A program made the translations under genes and the position numbers. A stretch of 64,000 bases of DNA from Bacteroidaceae bacterium (GTDB taxonomy: Bacteria > Bacteroidota > Bacteroidia > Bacteroidales > Bacteroidaceae): positions 1 to 64,000 of the forward strand of contig JAFSAT010000036.1 of assembly GCA_017442185.1 (NCBI GenBank), read 5' to 3'. Below, one piece after another: positions 39,783-49,730 of the stretch. Each line of letters starts with the position of its first letter. Position 1 is the first letter of the stretch. Below the pieces are notes generated by a model. That model made no database searches. It was given only the letters and a program-made list of their open reading frames with translations, and was not told where the DNA came from.

Positions 39783-41117
39783 ATGAAATACAGTTCCTAT
39801 TACAACGCAATACTCCGTTTGGGCACCCCGATAGTACTCGGACAATTAGGCAACGTGATACTCGGATTCATAGACACCATCATGGTAGGTCACTACAGCG
39901 CTTATGCACTATCCTCGGCCGGATTCGTAAACAACATATTCAATCTTGGCATAGTGGCACTCTTAGGATTCAGCTACGGCGCAACCCCCATAATAGGAGC
40001 ATTCTACGGACGCAAAGAGCACGACAATGTGGGTGCTGCATTCAAAGACAGCATATTTGCCAACATACTGTGCGGAATGGGCATAATACTGATATACACC
40101 ATACTCTATTTCAATTTAGGGAATTTAGGACAACCCGAAGAGCTTCTGTCCACCATGAGGCCCTACTTTCTGATACTGTTGCTGTCGATGCCATTTACCG
40201 TTATATTCAACTGCTTCAAACAGTTTACCGACACAGTGGCGGCAACAAAAACAGCCATGTGGGTAATACTTGCGGGAAACGTAACCAACATAATTCTCAA
40301 TTATCTGCTGATATACGGCGTATCTGTATTTCCCGAATGGGGACTCACAGGAGCAGGAGTAGCAACACTTATATCACGCATATTGATGGTTGCAATGTTC
40401 TATCTCTTCATCAAACGTCAAAGCAAATTCAAAGTCTATGGCAATGGATTCAGAGCACGCAGGACACGCAAAAAAGATGTGGCCAACCTATTTCGTGTAG
40501 GCACTCCGCTTGCCCTGCAAATGGGCATGGAAACAGCCTCATTCTCTTTAGCCTCGCTTCTTATGGGATGGTTGGGAGCAACAGAACTTGCAGCCTTTCA
40601 GGTAATGTGCATAACCGGCTCACTATGCTTTCTTGTATACTACGGCATCGGCTCGGCCGCGTGCATACGCATTAGCCATTACCGCGGACGCAAAGAGTGG
40701 GAAAAGGTTCACCACACTGCAAGCGCAAGCCTGCATATAATACTTATTGCAGCCATCCTGCTCTCAATAATAATTATACTGTTCAAACAACAGTTGGCTG
40801 CAATATTCACAAACGACATCAATATACAACAGATGTTCACAGCATTGCTCATTCCCATGCTTGCCTATCAGATTAGCGATGGAATACAAACCAACTATGC
40901 CAACGCCTTGCGAGGAATAGAAGTTACAAAACCATTGGGTATATATGCCTTTATATCATACATCTGCCTTGCCCTGCCCTGCAGCTACCTATTAGGATTT
41001 TCACTTAATTTGGGCGCTATGGGTGTCGCCTACGGACTTCCGATAGGACTCACCACGGCAGCCATGCTCTACTACGCACGATTCCGCAAGGAGATATACA
41101 AGCATAAAAGTAAATGA
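39783..41117 (+). CDS. MATE-family multidrug/cation efflux transporter
   Basis: This 444-residue inner-membrane protein has about 12 hydrophobic helices in two similar halves (about 10-225 and 235-435). PIVLGQLGNVILGFIDTIMVG at the start and GTPLALQMGMETASFSLASL at the second half's start are the matching MATE repeats. Members export drugs or metabolites in exchange for Na+ or H+, and the substrate cannot be read. It stands as a single gene. In the gap after it, a GGCTGTTTTGTATAG fragment at about 41138 resembles the dispersed-repeat end. Confidence 0.93.
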   Translation: MKYSSYYNAILRLGTPIVLGQLGNVILGFIDTIMVGHYSAYALSSAGFVNNIFNLGIVALLGFSYGATPIIGAFYGRKEHDNVGAAFKDSIFANILCGMGIILIYTILYFNLGNLGQPEELLSTMRPYFLILLLSMPFTVIFNCFKQFTDTVAATKTAMWVILAGNVTNIILNYLLIYGVSVFPEWGLTGAGVATLISRILMVAMFYLFIKRQSKFKVYGNGFRARRTRKKDVANLFRVGTPLALQMGMETASFSLASLLMGWLGATELAAFQVMCITGSLCFLVYYGIGSAACIRISHYRGRKEWEKVHHTASASLHIILIAAILLSIIIILFKQQLAAIFTNDINIQQMFTALLIPMLAYQISDGIQTNYANALRGIEVTKPLGIYAFISYICLALPCSYLLGFSLNLGAMGVAYGLPIGLTTAAMLYYARFRKEIYKHKSK

Positions 41118-41218
41118 AAATCACAACAAGAAACGGCTGTTTTGTATAGAATCTTTTCATTTTTTACACTTTATATGTTAAATTCACAAAAGCATATACA
41201 ACACTTGCACAAAAGCAG

Positions 41219-41226
41219 TACTTTTG
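41219..41226 (+). promoter_or_regulatory. -7 box upstream of the FadL-type gene
   Basis: TACTTTTG matches TAnnTTTG. It would give a leader of about 75 bases. The -33 region is A/T-rich without TTTG. Confidence 0.5.
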
Positions 41227-41309
41227 TGCAGTTTTTCAGAAAAGACAGTTCTTTAACTATAAAAACACAAAAACAAATATAGTACTAAGTTTTACTTAAA
41301 TTCTTTATT

Positions 41310-42650
41310 ATGAAAAGATTATTTACAAGTATCGCATTTGCATCGCTTGCAGCAGTAACATTCGCGGGCGGTCTGCTTACAAACACAAATCAAAGTGCAT
41401 CATTTGTACGCAATCCGGCTCGCTATGCATCATTGTCTACCGATGCTATCTATTTTAACCCCGCAGGTACAGCTTTCTTCAACGAGGGTTGGTCATTCTC
41501 GGCCAATTGGCAGATGATATGGCAGCAGCGCGACGCTATCGACAAGACTATGGGACAGAATGTAAAATATGACGGCAAGGTGTACGTTCCCTGCATGCCC
41601 ACACTGTTTGCAGCATATAAGACCGGCGATTGGACATTCTCGGGATTCTTTGGAATGCCCGGCGGCGGCGGTAAGGCTGAATTTAACAATGGTCTGCCCA
41701 GCTTCTACTATATGGCACAAAATTTATTCAAACAAGGCTTTAACACACAAACAGGTGGATACGGAACAATCAATGAGATTACAGCCGGCTCACAATTTGA
41801 ATCTACACAATATCTGTTTGCTCTTCAACTTGGTGCTGCATACAAAATAACAGAAAATCTGTCGGCTTATGCAGGTGTTCGCGCAAACTACGTTACCAAC
41901 AACTACAACGGACGTATCTACGGAAACATCAACGGTACTATTCCTTATATCCCCGAGGGAGCAACAGCACCCCAGATGATTACAAAAGATTTCCCTCAGG
42001 AGTACAATGTGGATTTGGATCAAAGCGGCATAGCTTTTGCACCCATCGTTGGTGTTGACTATAAGATTGGCAACTTTAACTTTGCTGCAAAATATGAGTT
42101 CCGCGCAGTAACAACTGTTGAGAATGAATTGAACGAAGGTGCAGACATTGCAGCTGCCGCTCTTCCCGAATTTGCCGATGGCAATACACTCCGCGCCGAT
42201 GCACCCGCAATACTCAGCCTCGCAGGTTCATGGCAGATTATCCCCCGCCTTCAGGTGATGGCCGGCTGGAACTACTACTTCGACAAGGATGCAAAGGTTG
42301 AATCGCTCATGGGTGGCGACAACATGAAAAAGCTCAGCCGCAACACCATCGAGTACACATTCGGTGCCGAATTCAAGCTCACAGAGAAGCTGCTCCTCAG
42401 CGCCGGTATTCAATACAGCAACTATGGTATCAACGATGCTTACACAAGCGACCTTGCTTTCGTCAACGACTGTTTCATGACAGGCCTTGGTGGCAAGTAC
42501 AGCCTCACCGACAAGGTTGACATCAACTTCGGCTACTGCTATGCAAACTACGCTCCCGACTATGACATCATAAGTATTGCACCCGAACTTTCCACACGCT
42601 ACGAGCGCAAGACCCACAATGCAACAATCGGTGTAGACTTCCGTCTCTAA
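41310..42650 (+). CDS. FadL/OmpP1-type outer-membrane channel
   Basis: The 446 residues open with a signal peptide (about 1-19, ending TFAG). The FadL-like plug segment GGLLTNTNQSASFVRNPARY and AIYFNPAGTAFF follow, then alternating barrel strands to a terminal aromatic-rich strand (NATIGVDFRL). FadL-type channels take up fatty acids and other hydrophobic compounds through the outer membrane. The ligand of this one is unknown. It is a single gene with its own hairpin terminator. Confidence 0.9.
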   Translation: MKRLFTSIAFASLAAVTFAGGLLTNTNQSASFVRNPARYASLSTDAIYFNPAGTAFFNEGWSFSANWQMIWQQRDAIDKTMGQNVKYDGKVYVPCMPTLFAAYKTGDWTFSGFFGMPGGGGKAEFNNGLPSFYYMAQNLFKQGFNTQTGGYGTINEITAGSQFESTQYLFALQLGAAYKITENLSAYAGVRANYVTNNYNGRIYGNINGTIPYIPEGATAPQMITKDFPQEYNVDLDQSGIAFAPIVGVDYKIGNFNFAAKYEFRAVTTVENELNEGADIAAAALPEFADGNTLRADAPAILSLAGSWQIIPRLQVMAGWNYYFDKDAKVESLMGGDNMKKLSRNTIEYTFGAEFKLTEKLLLSAGIQYSNYGINDAYTSDLAFVNDCFMTGLGGKYSLTDKVDINFGYCYANYAPDYDIISIAPELSTRYERKTHNATIGVDFRL

Positions 42651-42678
42651 TCAGAAAAATAAAATATAACAATCTACA

Positions 42679-42729
42679 ATTCCTTAAAGGGCGCACAAAT
42701 ATTAATATCTGTGCGCCCTTTAAGGAATT
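42679..42729 (+). terminator. Perfect 20-bp hairpin after the FadL-type gene
   Basis: Arms 42679-42698 and 42710-42729 are complementary over 20 bases (CCTTAAAGGGCGCACA core) around an 11-base loop, with A/T-rich outer ends. Confidence 0.92.
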
Positions 42730-42843
42730 TATATACAGTAACCTCTTAAATTAATCTAAAAAGAATCATTATGGCCTATCCTTGTCATATTCCCGGTGTT
42801 AAGCAATAAAAGATATTCATCACACAAGAAAAAAAATAACAAT

Positions 42844-42960
42844 ATGAAAAATTCCGAAAAGAGACAAATAATCGGGGCAAGAGTGATTATATGGCTTGCA
42901 GTAGTGGCAGTGGCAGCCTTCTGCGGAACTATGGTAGGCAAAATACTCACCACATTCTGA
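42844..42960 (+). CDS. 38-residue single-helix membrane protein
   Basis: The ATG at 42844 opens a 38-codon frame, MKNSEKRQIIGARV then a hydrophobic helix (about 15-35: VIIWLAVVAVAAFCG), ending MVGKILTTF. The charged N-terminus followed by one helix fits a small inner-membrane protein. It lies 12 bases before the alpha/beta hydrolase start, so the two are probably co-transcribed. No family is recognised. The intact frame, spacing and composition support it. Confidence 0.6.
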   Translation: MKNSEKRQIIGARVIIWLAVVAVAAFCGTMVGKILTTF

Positions 42961-42972
42961 TAAGCACGCAAC

Positions 42973-43941
42973 ATGAGGACGATAAATAAAATTCTGTTTG
43001 CACTCCTATGCACAGTGACATTCGCAATTGTATTCATCATCAGCATGGGGCTGCGATTCGGAAAAGCGATAGAAGAGAGCAAAGCCACAATATCAGTAGA
43101 TTGGAACGACGATACAGGCAGCGTACATAAAGACCTTCGATACAACAACACCGAGGATTGCGGATACGACCTATATCTGCCGGCTCCGCGAAGCAAGAGC
43201 AGCCGCTACTCACTAATCCTCTTTATACATGGCGGCAGTTTCACCGGAGGCGACAAAAGCGAAGGCGATGTTTGGTGCAAATATTATGCGTCGAGAGGGT
43301 ACGTGGCAGCCACCGTAAACTACACTCTGCACAACGACAAGCACCCATCGAGCATAAACATCATGCACAATGACATAAAGACCTGCGTTGACAGCATAAA
43401 AGCCAAGTGCATGACCCTCGGATATCATATAGACGAGATGGCAACAACAGGAGTGTCGGCAGGCGGCTGTCTGGCCATGCTCTATGCCTACCGCGAAGCC
43501 GACAGCTCATCTGTTCCCTTGAAATTTGTTTTTCAACAGACAGGGCCTACATCATTTCACTGCGAGCATTGGGGATTTGAAGAGAAGGATGAGAAGGTTA
43601 CATTTGCCTCAATGCTCCTTGGTCAATCCATCACCGACAGCATGATAGCAAACGAAACATTTCGTCTCATGATAGACAGCATTTCACCCGCCTGCCATAT
43701 AACACCGCGCAGCGTGCCTACCATCTGCGCATACGGCCCTAATGACCGCATTGTACCCACAAATCAAAAATTCATACTCATGGACTCTCTAAAAAGGCAT
43801 GGTGTACCTCATATTTACATAGAATTTCCCAATTCGGGACATGCACTTGCCAACGACCCCGACAGCATGGCCGCATACGTTGCACGTGCCGATGAATTTT
43901 GCGATAAATACTTCAAAAACAAGACGGATGCACCTCTTTGA
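42973..43941 (+). CDS. Membrane-anchored or secreted alpha/beta-hydrolase, esterase type
   Basis: The 322 residues have an uncleaved or signal helix (about 7-27), then an alpha/beta-hydrolase domain with oxyanion HGGSFTGG (86-93) and a catalytic triad Ser162 (GVSAGG), Asp258 (GPNDRIVP) and His290 (NSGHAL). The HGG and GxSAGG motifs place it with the hormone-sensitive-lipase-like carboxylesterases. It may de-esterify glycans or small esters in the periplasm. The substrate is unknown. A 38-residue membrane protein precedes it. Confidence 0.85.
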   Translation: MRTINKILFALLCTVTFAIVFIISMGLRFGKAIEESKATISVDWNDDTGSVHKDLRYNNTEDCGYDLYLPAPRSKSSRYSLILFIHGGSFTGGDKSEGDVWCKYYASRGYVAATVNYTLHNDKHPSSINIMHNDIKTCVDSIKAKCMTLGYHIDEMATTGVSAGGCLAMLYAYREADSSSVPLKFVFQQTGPTSFHCEHWGFEEKDEKVTFASMLLGQSITDSMIANETFRLMIDSISPACHITPRSVPTICAYGPNDRIVPTNQKFILMDSLKRHGVPHIYIEFPNSGHALANDPDSMAAYVARADEFCDKYFKNKTDAPL

Positions 43942-43950
43942 GTGCATCCG
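43925..43950. terminator. Hairpin between convergent hydrolase and peptide transporter genes
   Basis: CGGATGCAC (43925-43933) pairs with GTGCATCCG (43942-43950) around an 8-base loop. The first arm and loop overlap the hydrolase's final codons. The T-run is weak, so this is a moderate call. Confidence 0.55.
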
Positions 43951-43983
43951 CCGCATATATTGTTTTATCAGTTCTTATCTTTT

Positions 43984-45510
43984 TTATTTAGCAACTTTTT
44001 CGAGACGCTTCATCATAATAAACATGAAGAGAGCCGACAGCAGACACAATACGATAAATATTGCCCACACACCTACAAGTGGAAGATCGCCCCAGAACAT
44101 TGAACCAACCTTTGTCAGATAGTTACCAAGTGCAGTGGCCACAAACCAACCTCCCATCATCATACCTTTGAGCTTGGGAGGAGCAACCTTGCTTACAAAT
44201 GAGATACCCATAGGAGACAGCAGCAATTCACCGAATGTAAGCACAAGATATGTACTGATGAGCCAATTGGGTGACACAAAGATAGCAGCCTCACCGGCAA
44301 CCGCCTGCTCGTTAGGAGTGAGAAGACCCATTGAGCCTACAGCCATTACCACAAATCCCGCTGCTGCAACCAACATACCGTATGCAATCTTGCGAGGAGC
44401 AGAAGGCTCTTTGCCCTTAGAAGCAAGATAGCTGAAGATAGCCATGCTCACCGGAGTAAGAGCAACAACATAGAAAGGATTAAACTGTTGGAAGATAGGA
44501 GCGCTTACAGGGATAATCTCAGAGGCTGTTGCTGAATACTGATACCCCAAGAAGCCCAATGCTGCAAGAACCACAATAGCAGAAAAACCTTTAGCCTTGG
44601 CAGTCTTACTTTGGAAGAACGAGAATGCAGCATAAACAATGGCAATAACAGCAACCAGGTTCCACACACTAAAGAGCATACCTTGCACGCCGGTAGAACT
44701 TTTGGCTGTAAATTCATTGGCAAAGAGAGTGAGTGTAAGACCATTCTGATGGAAAGCCATCCAGAAGAATATTACAACGGCAAACACAAGACACAATGCA
44801 ACCACACGAGCCTTGGTCTCGGCAGGCGAAAGCTCCTCTGTGGAAGCTGCATTTGCACCGGCAGTAACTTTCTTGCTACCACCCTCAACATGCTTGAATG
44901 TACTGCGGAAAGCATAATAGATGGCGATTGAAACAATAAGCGAAGCACATGCTACGGCAAATGCAAAATGATAAGAATCGGCAACGCTGTAACCGAGTGT
45001 ATTCTGAGCATATCGCATTATCTCAACAGCGGCAGTGGGAGCAAAAAGCGCACCTATATTAATTGCCATATAGAATAGCGAGAATGCGGCATCGCGTTTG
45101 TTGGCATATTTGGGATCATCATAAAGATTACCCACCATCACCTGCAAATTACCTTTGAAAAGTCCTGTTCCGATAGAGATAAGCGCAAGAGCACCTACAA
45201 CAGCCCAATAAGCTGTAGACTCGGCACCAAGAGGCACTGCCAAAAGCAGATAACCAAAAAACATAACAATAATACCGATTGTAACCATCTTGCCATAACC
45301 GAATTTATCGGCAAGAATACCTCCTACAAACGGTAAGAAATAAACAAATGCCAGGAACGCAGAATAAAAGTTACCGGCTTCATCGGCGCTCATCCCGAAA
45401 TTCTCTTGCATAAACAGCACGAACACAGCCAGCATGGTGTAGTAGCCGAAACGCTCACCTGTATTGGCAAGAGCCATAGCGAATAAACCTTTAGGTTGTC
45501 CTTCAAACAT
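43984..45510 (-). CDS. POT/PTR2-family proton-dependent oligopeptide transporter
   Basis: This 508-residue inner-membrane protein has about 12-14 helices. NTGERFGYYTMLAVF at the start carries the POT ExxER-type motif, and the PTR2 signature AFSLFYMAINIGALFAP lies near 150-170. A helix pair about 205-235 is separated by a Lys/Ser-rich cytosolic loop. Members import di- and tripeptides with protons. Single gene. The start is fixed by the first ATG, and a possible TATATTCG box lies about 100 bases upstream (45603-45610). Confidence 0.92.
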   Translation of the reverse strand: MFEGQPKGLFAMALANTGERFGYYTMLAVFVLFMQENFGMSADEAGNFYSAFLAFVYFLPFVGGILADKFGYGKMVTIGIIVMFFGYLLLAVPLGAESTAYWAVVGALALISIGTGLFKGNLQVMVGNLYDDPKYANKRDAAFSLFYMAINIGALFAPTAAVEIMRYAQNTLGYSVADSYHFAFAVACASLIVSIAIYYAFRSTFKHVEGGSKKVTAGANAASTEELSPAETKARVVALCLVFAVVIFFWMAFHQNGLTLTLFANEFTAKSSTGVQGMLFSVWNLVAVIAIVYAAFSFFQSKTAKAKGFSAIVVLAALGFLGYQYSATASEIIPVSAPIFQQFNPFYVVALTPVSMAIFSYLASKGKEPSAPRKIAYGMLVAAAGFVVMAVGSMGLLTPNEQAVAGEAAIFVSPNWLISTYLVLTFGELLLSPMGISFVSKVAPPKLKGMMMGGWFVATALGNYLTKVGSMFWGDLPLVGVWAIFIVLCLLSALFMFIMMKRLEKVAK

Positions 45511-45698
45511 AGAATTTAATGATTTTAATGATTAATATTATTACTTTTTCTTTATTTCCTGCATATACACGCGATTTTATAACACAATAACGCAAAAACA
45601 TGCGAATATACAAATAATCGGCATATTATCCGAGCATTACGAGAAAAAAATGCGATTATTATGCAAAGAATCACACAAAAATCGCAAAAGAGAATAAG

Positions 45699-45892
45699 AA
45701 GCTGTTTAAATTTATATCGATATTTTTTTTATAGAGCAAAAATAGGATATTTGTTTATTTTTTAAGGACGCATAGCGGACTATGCAACCGCGGAAAAGGG
45801 ATAAACAGACAATTTTGAACATAAAAAGATTGCGAAACAAACAATACAGTTTATCTTAAGAAAAAATTCTTTAGAAATTTAAACGGCTTTTT
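45699..45892 (-). repeat. Dispersed intergenic repeat, copy C, inverted orientation
   Basis: It starts AAGCTGTTTAAATTTAT and ends AAATTTAAACGGCTTTT, so its ends form an inverted repeat. Its core, read on the opposite strand, aligns with copy B over about 60 bases (CGCGGTTGCATAGTCCGCT against GCGGTTACATAGCCCGCC). It lies in the 394-base gap between the peptide transporter and uvrA. The rest of that gap (45511-45698) is A/T-rich and shows nothing else I can support. It ends 13 bases from the uvrA stop and might serve as its 3' end. Confidence 0.8.
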
Positions 45893-45904
45893 AGATATAC
45901 TGTA

Positions 45905-48727
45905 TCAGCGCTCAAGTTCTCTCGCAATATAGGGTGCTGTATATCCTTCGCCATTGGCTGCCACCTCTTCGGGGGTGCCTGTTGCAACCACCTGCCCACC
46001 GTCGCGCCCACCCTCGGGGCCTAAGTCTATTATATAATCGGCCATTTTTATTACATCAAGATTATGCTCGATTATTATCACGGTGTTACCCTTGTCGACA
46101 AGACGATTCACAACCTCCATCAGCACCCTTATATCCTCGAAGTGCAATCCTGTTGTAGGCTCATCCAACAAGTAGAGTGTTTTTCCCGTATCGCGTTTAG
46201 ATAATTCGGTTGCAAGTTTGACACGTTGGCTCTCGCCGCCGGAGAGTGTTGTTGATGGTTGTCCCAACTTTATATATCCCAAACCCACATCCTGCAAGAC
46301 TTTTATTTTGTTGAGAATGGTGGGTACATTTTCAAAAAAGTCCACAGCCATGTTAATGGTCATGTCAAGCACGTCGGCAATGGATTTTCCTTTGTATCTA
46401 ACTTCAAGTGTCTCGCGATTATAGCGTTTTCCTCGACACACCTCGCAGGGGACCATCACGTCGGGTAGAAAGTTCATTTCCAAAGTCTTATATCCATTTC
46501 CACTGCAAGCATCGCATCGTCCGCCCGACACATTGAAAGAGAAACGTCCGGGTTTATATCCGCGTATCTTAGCCTCGGGAAGGTCCACGAATAAGTTTCT
46601 GATGTCAGCGAATACCCCTGTATATGTTGCAGGGTTGGAACGTGGTGTGCGCCCCAGCGGCGATTGGTCTACATCCACAATTTTGTCGATATACTCTATG
46701 CCCTCGATACGCTCATAAGGCAGCGGCTCGCGAAGTGCCCGATAGAAGTGCTTGGCAAGAATGGGCTGCAACGTATCGTTTATAAGCGACGATTTTCCAC
46801 CTCCCGATACACCGGTGACACAAATGAGCCTGCCTAACGGAAATTCAACGTTTATGTTTTTGAGGTTATTTCCGCGTGCACCGTATATTTTTATGCTTTT
46901 GCCGTTACCCTCTCTGCGCACCGGGGGTACGTTAATCATTTCTATATTTTTAAGATAATTTGCTGTCAGCGTATTACTCTGCAACATCTGTCGGGGGGTG
47001 CCTGCAAACACCACATTTCCGCCTCGGCGACCGGCTTTCGGGCCAAGGTCAATCACATAATCGGCCGCAACCATTATATCACGGTCGTGCTCCACCACAA
47101 TCACAGTGTTCCCACTGTCGCGCAGTGCTTTCAGAGAATTTATCAGTCGGTCGTTGTCGCGCGAATGAAGGCCTATGCTCGGCTCGTCGAGTATATAAAA
47201 GACATTAACCAATCGAGAACCCACCTGCGTTGCCAGACGTATGCGCTGCCCTTCGCCTCCTGACAGTGAGGCTGACGAGCGCCCGAGGGAGAGGTAGCCC
47301 AATCCCACATCCAAAAGGAAACTGAGACGCGACATTATCTCTTTGACAATTTCACTGGCTATGGCTCTTTGTTTATCGTTAAGATTCTCCTCGACCTTTG
47401 ACAACCATGAGTAGAGTTCGTGTATATCCATGCAGGCAAGTTCGTGTATGTTTTTGCCGTTGATGCGAAAATGCAGAGCCTCTTTATTGAGACGTGCACC
47501 TCCACATTCGGGGCATGTCTGCATCACCGAGAATTGCTCGGCCCATCGCAGTTCCTTGGCCGAGACACCTGCATCTTTCTGCATCTGGATATATTTGACA
47601 AGACCGTCGTAATTGGTAATGCTGTCATAGTAAGTATCCGAAGTGTTACCCATGCGCAAAGGCAAAGGGGAGCCATACAGAATCTCGTCAATAGCCTCAT
47701 CGGGAAGTTCCACCACCGGAGTGTCGAGATTAGCATCGTAGCGTGCGAGCACAGCTTCAATCTGTCTGAAGATTGAGGTATTGCGATACTTTCCCAAAGG
47801 TGCAAGTGCCCCATCGCGCACAGAGAGTGCTCTGTCGGGAATTACTTTATCGACGTCTACCATGCTCACCATCCCCAAGCCTTTGCACTTGGGGCAGGCT
47901 CCCTGCGGAGAATTGAACGAAAAATTATGCGGATCGGGTTCTTTATACGACAATCCCGTTACGGGACACATCAGATGCTTGCTGTAATGTCGCACCTCGC
48001 CCGAAGGCATTTCCATAATCATCACAAGCCCATCGCCCTGGTTCATGGCTGTGGATAGGCTCTGCTTAAGGCGTAGAGCATCCTTGGCATCTACCTCCAT
48101 TTTGTCTATCACCACCTCTATATGGTGATTTTTATAGCGTTCGAGCTTCATGCCGTGTATCATTTCGCACATTTCGCCGTCGATGCGCACATTAAGATAG
48201 CCCTTACGCATCATCTGCTCGAAAAGCTCTTTATAGTGTCCTTTACGACCGCGCACAAGAGGGGCAAGCATATATATGCGCTTTCCTGCATAGTCGTTGA
48301 GTATAAGATCGAGAACTTGCTCTTGAGTATATTTTACCATCTTCTCTCCCGAGAGGTAGGAGTAGGCATCGGCCACTCGCGAGAATAGCAAACGCATATA
48401 ATCGTAGACCTCGGTGGTGGTGCCCACTGTGGAGCGCGGATTCTTGTTTGTAGTCTTTTGTTCTATGGATATTACCGGGCCTAACCCTGTAATTTTGTCG
48501 ACGTCGGGACGCTCCATGCCTCCGAGAAAATTTCGCGCGTAGGTGGAGAATGTCTCAAGGTAGCGGCGCTGCCCCTCGGCAAATATTGTATCGAAAGCCA
48601 ACGACGACTTTCCGCTGCCGCTGAGCCCGGTTACCACCGTCAGAGAATTGTGCGGTATCTTTACGTCGATATTTTTCAGATTATGCACCTTGGCACCATA
48701 CACCTCTATATTTTCAGTCTGCTTCAT
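45905..48727 (-). CDS. uvrA: Excinuclease ABC subunit A
   Basis: UvrA is the damage-recognition ATPase of nucleotide excision repair, acting as a dimer with UvrB. The 940 residues show Walker A GLSGSGKS (34-41) and GVSGGGKSS (about 640). There are two ABC signatures ([12 protein letters not shown] and [12 protein letters not shown]), zinc-binding cysteine pairs (CPVTG/CPKC and CDAC/CEVC) and Walker [11 protein letters not shown] and [10 protein letters not shown]. Length is normal. It overlaps the upstream surface-protein gene by ATGA, an unusual partner. It ends beside a repeat copy. Confidence 0.98.
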   Translation of the reverse strand: MKQTENIEVYGAKVHNLKNIDVKIPHNSLTVVTGLSGSGKSSLAFDTIFAEGQRRYLETFSTYARNFLGGMERPDVDKITGLGPVISIEQKTTNKNPRSTVGTTTEVYDYMRLLFSRVADAYSYLSGEKMVKYTQEQVLDLILNDYAGKRIYMLAPLVRGRKGHYKELFEQMMRKGYLNVRIDGEMCEMIHGMKLERYKNHHIEVVIDKMEVDAKDALRLKQSLSTAMNQGDGLVMIMEMPSGEVRHYSKHLMCPVTGLSYKEPDPHNFSFNSPQGACPKCKGLGMVSMVDVDKVIPDRALSVRDGALAPLGKYRNTSIFRQIEAVLARYDANLDTPVVELPDEAIDEILYGSPLPLRMGNTSDTYYDSITNYDGLVKYIQMQKDAGVSAKELRWAEQFSVMQTCPECGGARLNKEALHFRINGKNIHELACMDIHELYSWLSKVEENLNDKQRAIASEIVKEIMSRLSFLLDVGLGYLSLGRSSASLSGGEGQRIRLATQVGSRLVNVFYILDEPSIGLHSRDNDRLINSLKALRDSGNTVIVVEHDRDIMVAADYVIDLGPKAGRRGGNVVFAGTPRQMLQSNTLTANYLKNIEMINVPPVRREGNGKSIKIYGARGNNLKNINVEFPLGRLICVTGVSGGGKSSLINDTLQPILAKHFYRALREPLPYERIEGIEYIDKIVDVDQSPLGRTPRSNPATYTGVFADIRNLFVDLPEAKIRGYKPGRFSFNVSGGRCDACSGNGYKTLEMNFLPDVMVPCEVCRGKRYNRETLEVRYKGKSIADVLDMTINMAVDFFENVPTILNKIKVLQDVGLGYIKLGQPSTTLSGGESQRVKLATELSKRDTGKTLYLLDEPTTGLHFEDIRVLMEVVNRLVDKGNTVIIIEHNLDVIKMADYIIDLGPEGGRDGGQVVATGTPEEVAANGEGYTAPYIARELER

Positions 48728-49449
48728 TGTGTCACCTCCTCTGTAAATCCTCGCAACACATTTACATCACTCTTAATATCATAGACAATGCCATCGGCAC
48801 CGCGGGCACTCACAACCACAAAATATACTCCGTCTTTCACAGGATTTCCTTTGTAGGTTCCGTCCCATCCGCACTCTTCACACTCCATTTCGTCGATTCC
48901 CCAACTGTATAGTTGCTGCCCCCAGCGATTATATATGGCAGCATTGAAAGAGACTATTGACTTCACATCGTAGACATTGAAATAGTCGTTTATGCCGTCG
49001 CCATTGGGCGAAAAGGCATTGGGCACCTTAAGCGACGATTCGCTTATACTTATGACAAAAGGCTCATACTCATATTCGAGTACAAGATTTTCGTTAACCC
49101 GGTGAGTATATGTCACATTCAGCTTCACACTGAAAAGACCGGCCTCGCGAAATTCATAATCCACATCGGCATCGTATCGTGTGAGGAAAGGTTCGGGCTC
49201 ATCATCATGAATAAAAGTCCACGTACAGACAAGGGAATATCCCTCAATCTCCACTGCTCCGGCCTTGAATTGCACATTCAAAGGCGCCTCACCCTCGTAG
49301 TTACCCCCCTCGCCAAGTTCCTCCTGCTCCATATTTTTGTCGGTGACTACTGCCACAGGCACAGGAGGTTCAATATCACTCTGCGCCACAACACAATCTG
49401 GCACAAGGATACAGCACATCACTACTATAAAACCTATTATCTTTTTCAT
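48724..49449 (-). CDS. Secreted protein with PKD-like and CHU_C (gliding-type) C-terminal domains
   Basis: The 241 residues have a signal peptide (about 1-22), a PKD-like beta-sandwich (about 50-135; [26 protein letters not shown]), and the CHU_C module with [15 protein letters not shown] (143-157), [10 protein letters not shown] and [14 protein letters not shown] modules mark type IX-like (type B) sorted surface proteins in Bacteroidetes. No sorting machinery lies in the window. Overlap with uvrA by 4 bases implies one transcript. A -7 box (49495-49502) lies about 45 bases upstream. The function is unknown beyond surface location. Confidence 0.85.
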   Translation of the reverse strand: MKKIIGFIVVMCCILVPDCVVAQSDIEPPVPVAVVTDKNMEQEELGEGGNYEGEAPLNVQFKAGAVEIEGYSLVCTWTFIHDDEPEPFLTRYDADVDYEFREAGLFSVKLNVTYTHRVNENLVLEYEYEPFVISISESSLKVPNAFSPNGDGINDYFNVYDVKSIVSFNAAIYNRWGQQLYSWGIDEMECEECGWDGTYKGNPVKDGVYFVVVSARGADGIVYDIKSDVNVLRGFTEEVTQ

Positions 49450-49494
49450 AATATTCTCTTTAAAAAAAACGCATATTGCAATAAAAATTCATTG

Positions 49495-49502
49495 CAAATA
49501 TA
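49495..49502 (-). promoter_or_regulatory. -7 box of the CHU_C protein-uvrA unit
   Basis: TATATTTG followed by C on the minus strand matches the consensus. The leader would be about 39 bases, and the -33 region is A/T-rich with no TTTG. Confidence 0.55.
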
Positions 49503-49596
49503 ATGTAAACTAATGAATAAATCTCCATTCCTGCCACATATACAACATAAGCAAGATAAAAAACATTTTTTAAGCATCCGTTTCGACGTTTTTCAT

Positions 49597-49604
49597 TACA
49601 TTTG
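49597..49604 (+). promoter_or_regulatory. -7 box upstream of the LysM-fusion gene
   Basis: TACATTTG followed by C matches TAnnTTTG. It would give a leader of about 120 bases holding an AGAAACTTAAACAGCATC fragment (about 49700-49717) like the dispersed-repeat end. Confidence 0.55.
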
Positions 49605-49730
49605 CAAAATGATTAACAGGGTACATATATATAAAAACACTCCGTAAGGCATTTTTACAAACAAAAAAACATAGAACCTACTCACAAAGCAATCCTAATA
49701 GAAACTTAAACAGCATCATAGTCGAGATTT

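Noticed and set aside
42771..42809. 12-codon ORF upstream of the small membrane protein
   Set aside because: It is too short, with no conserved feature or attenuator-like fold.
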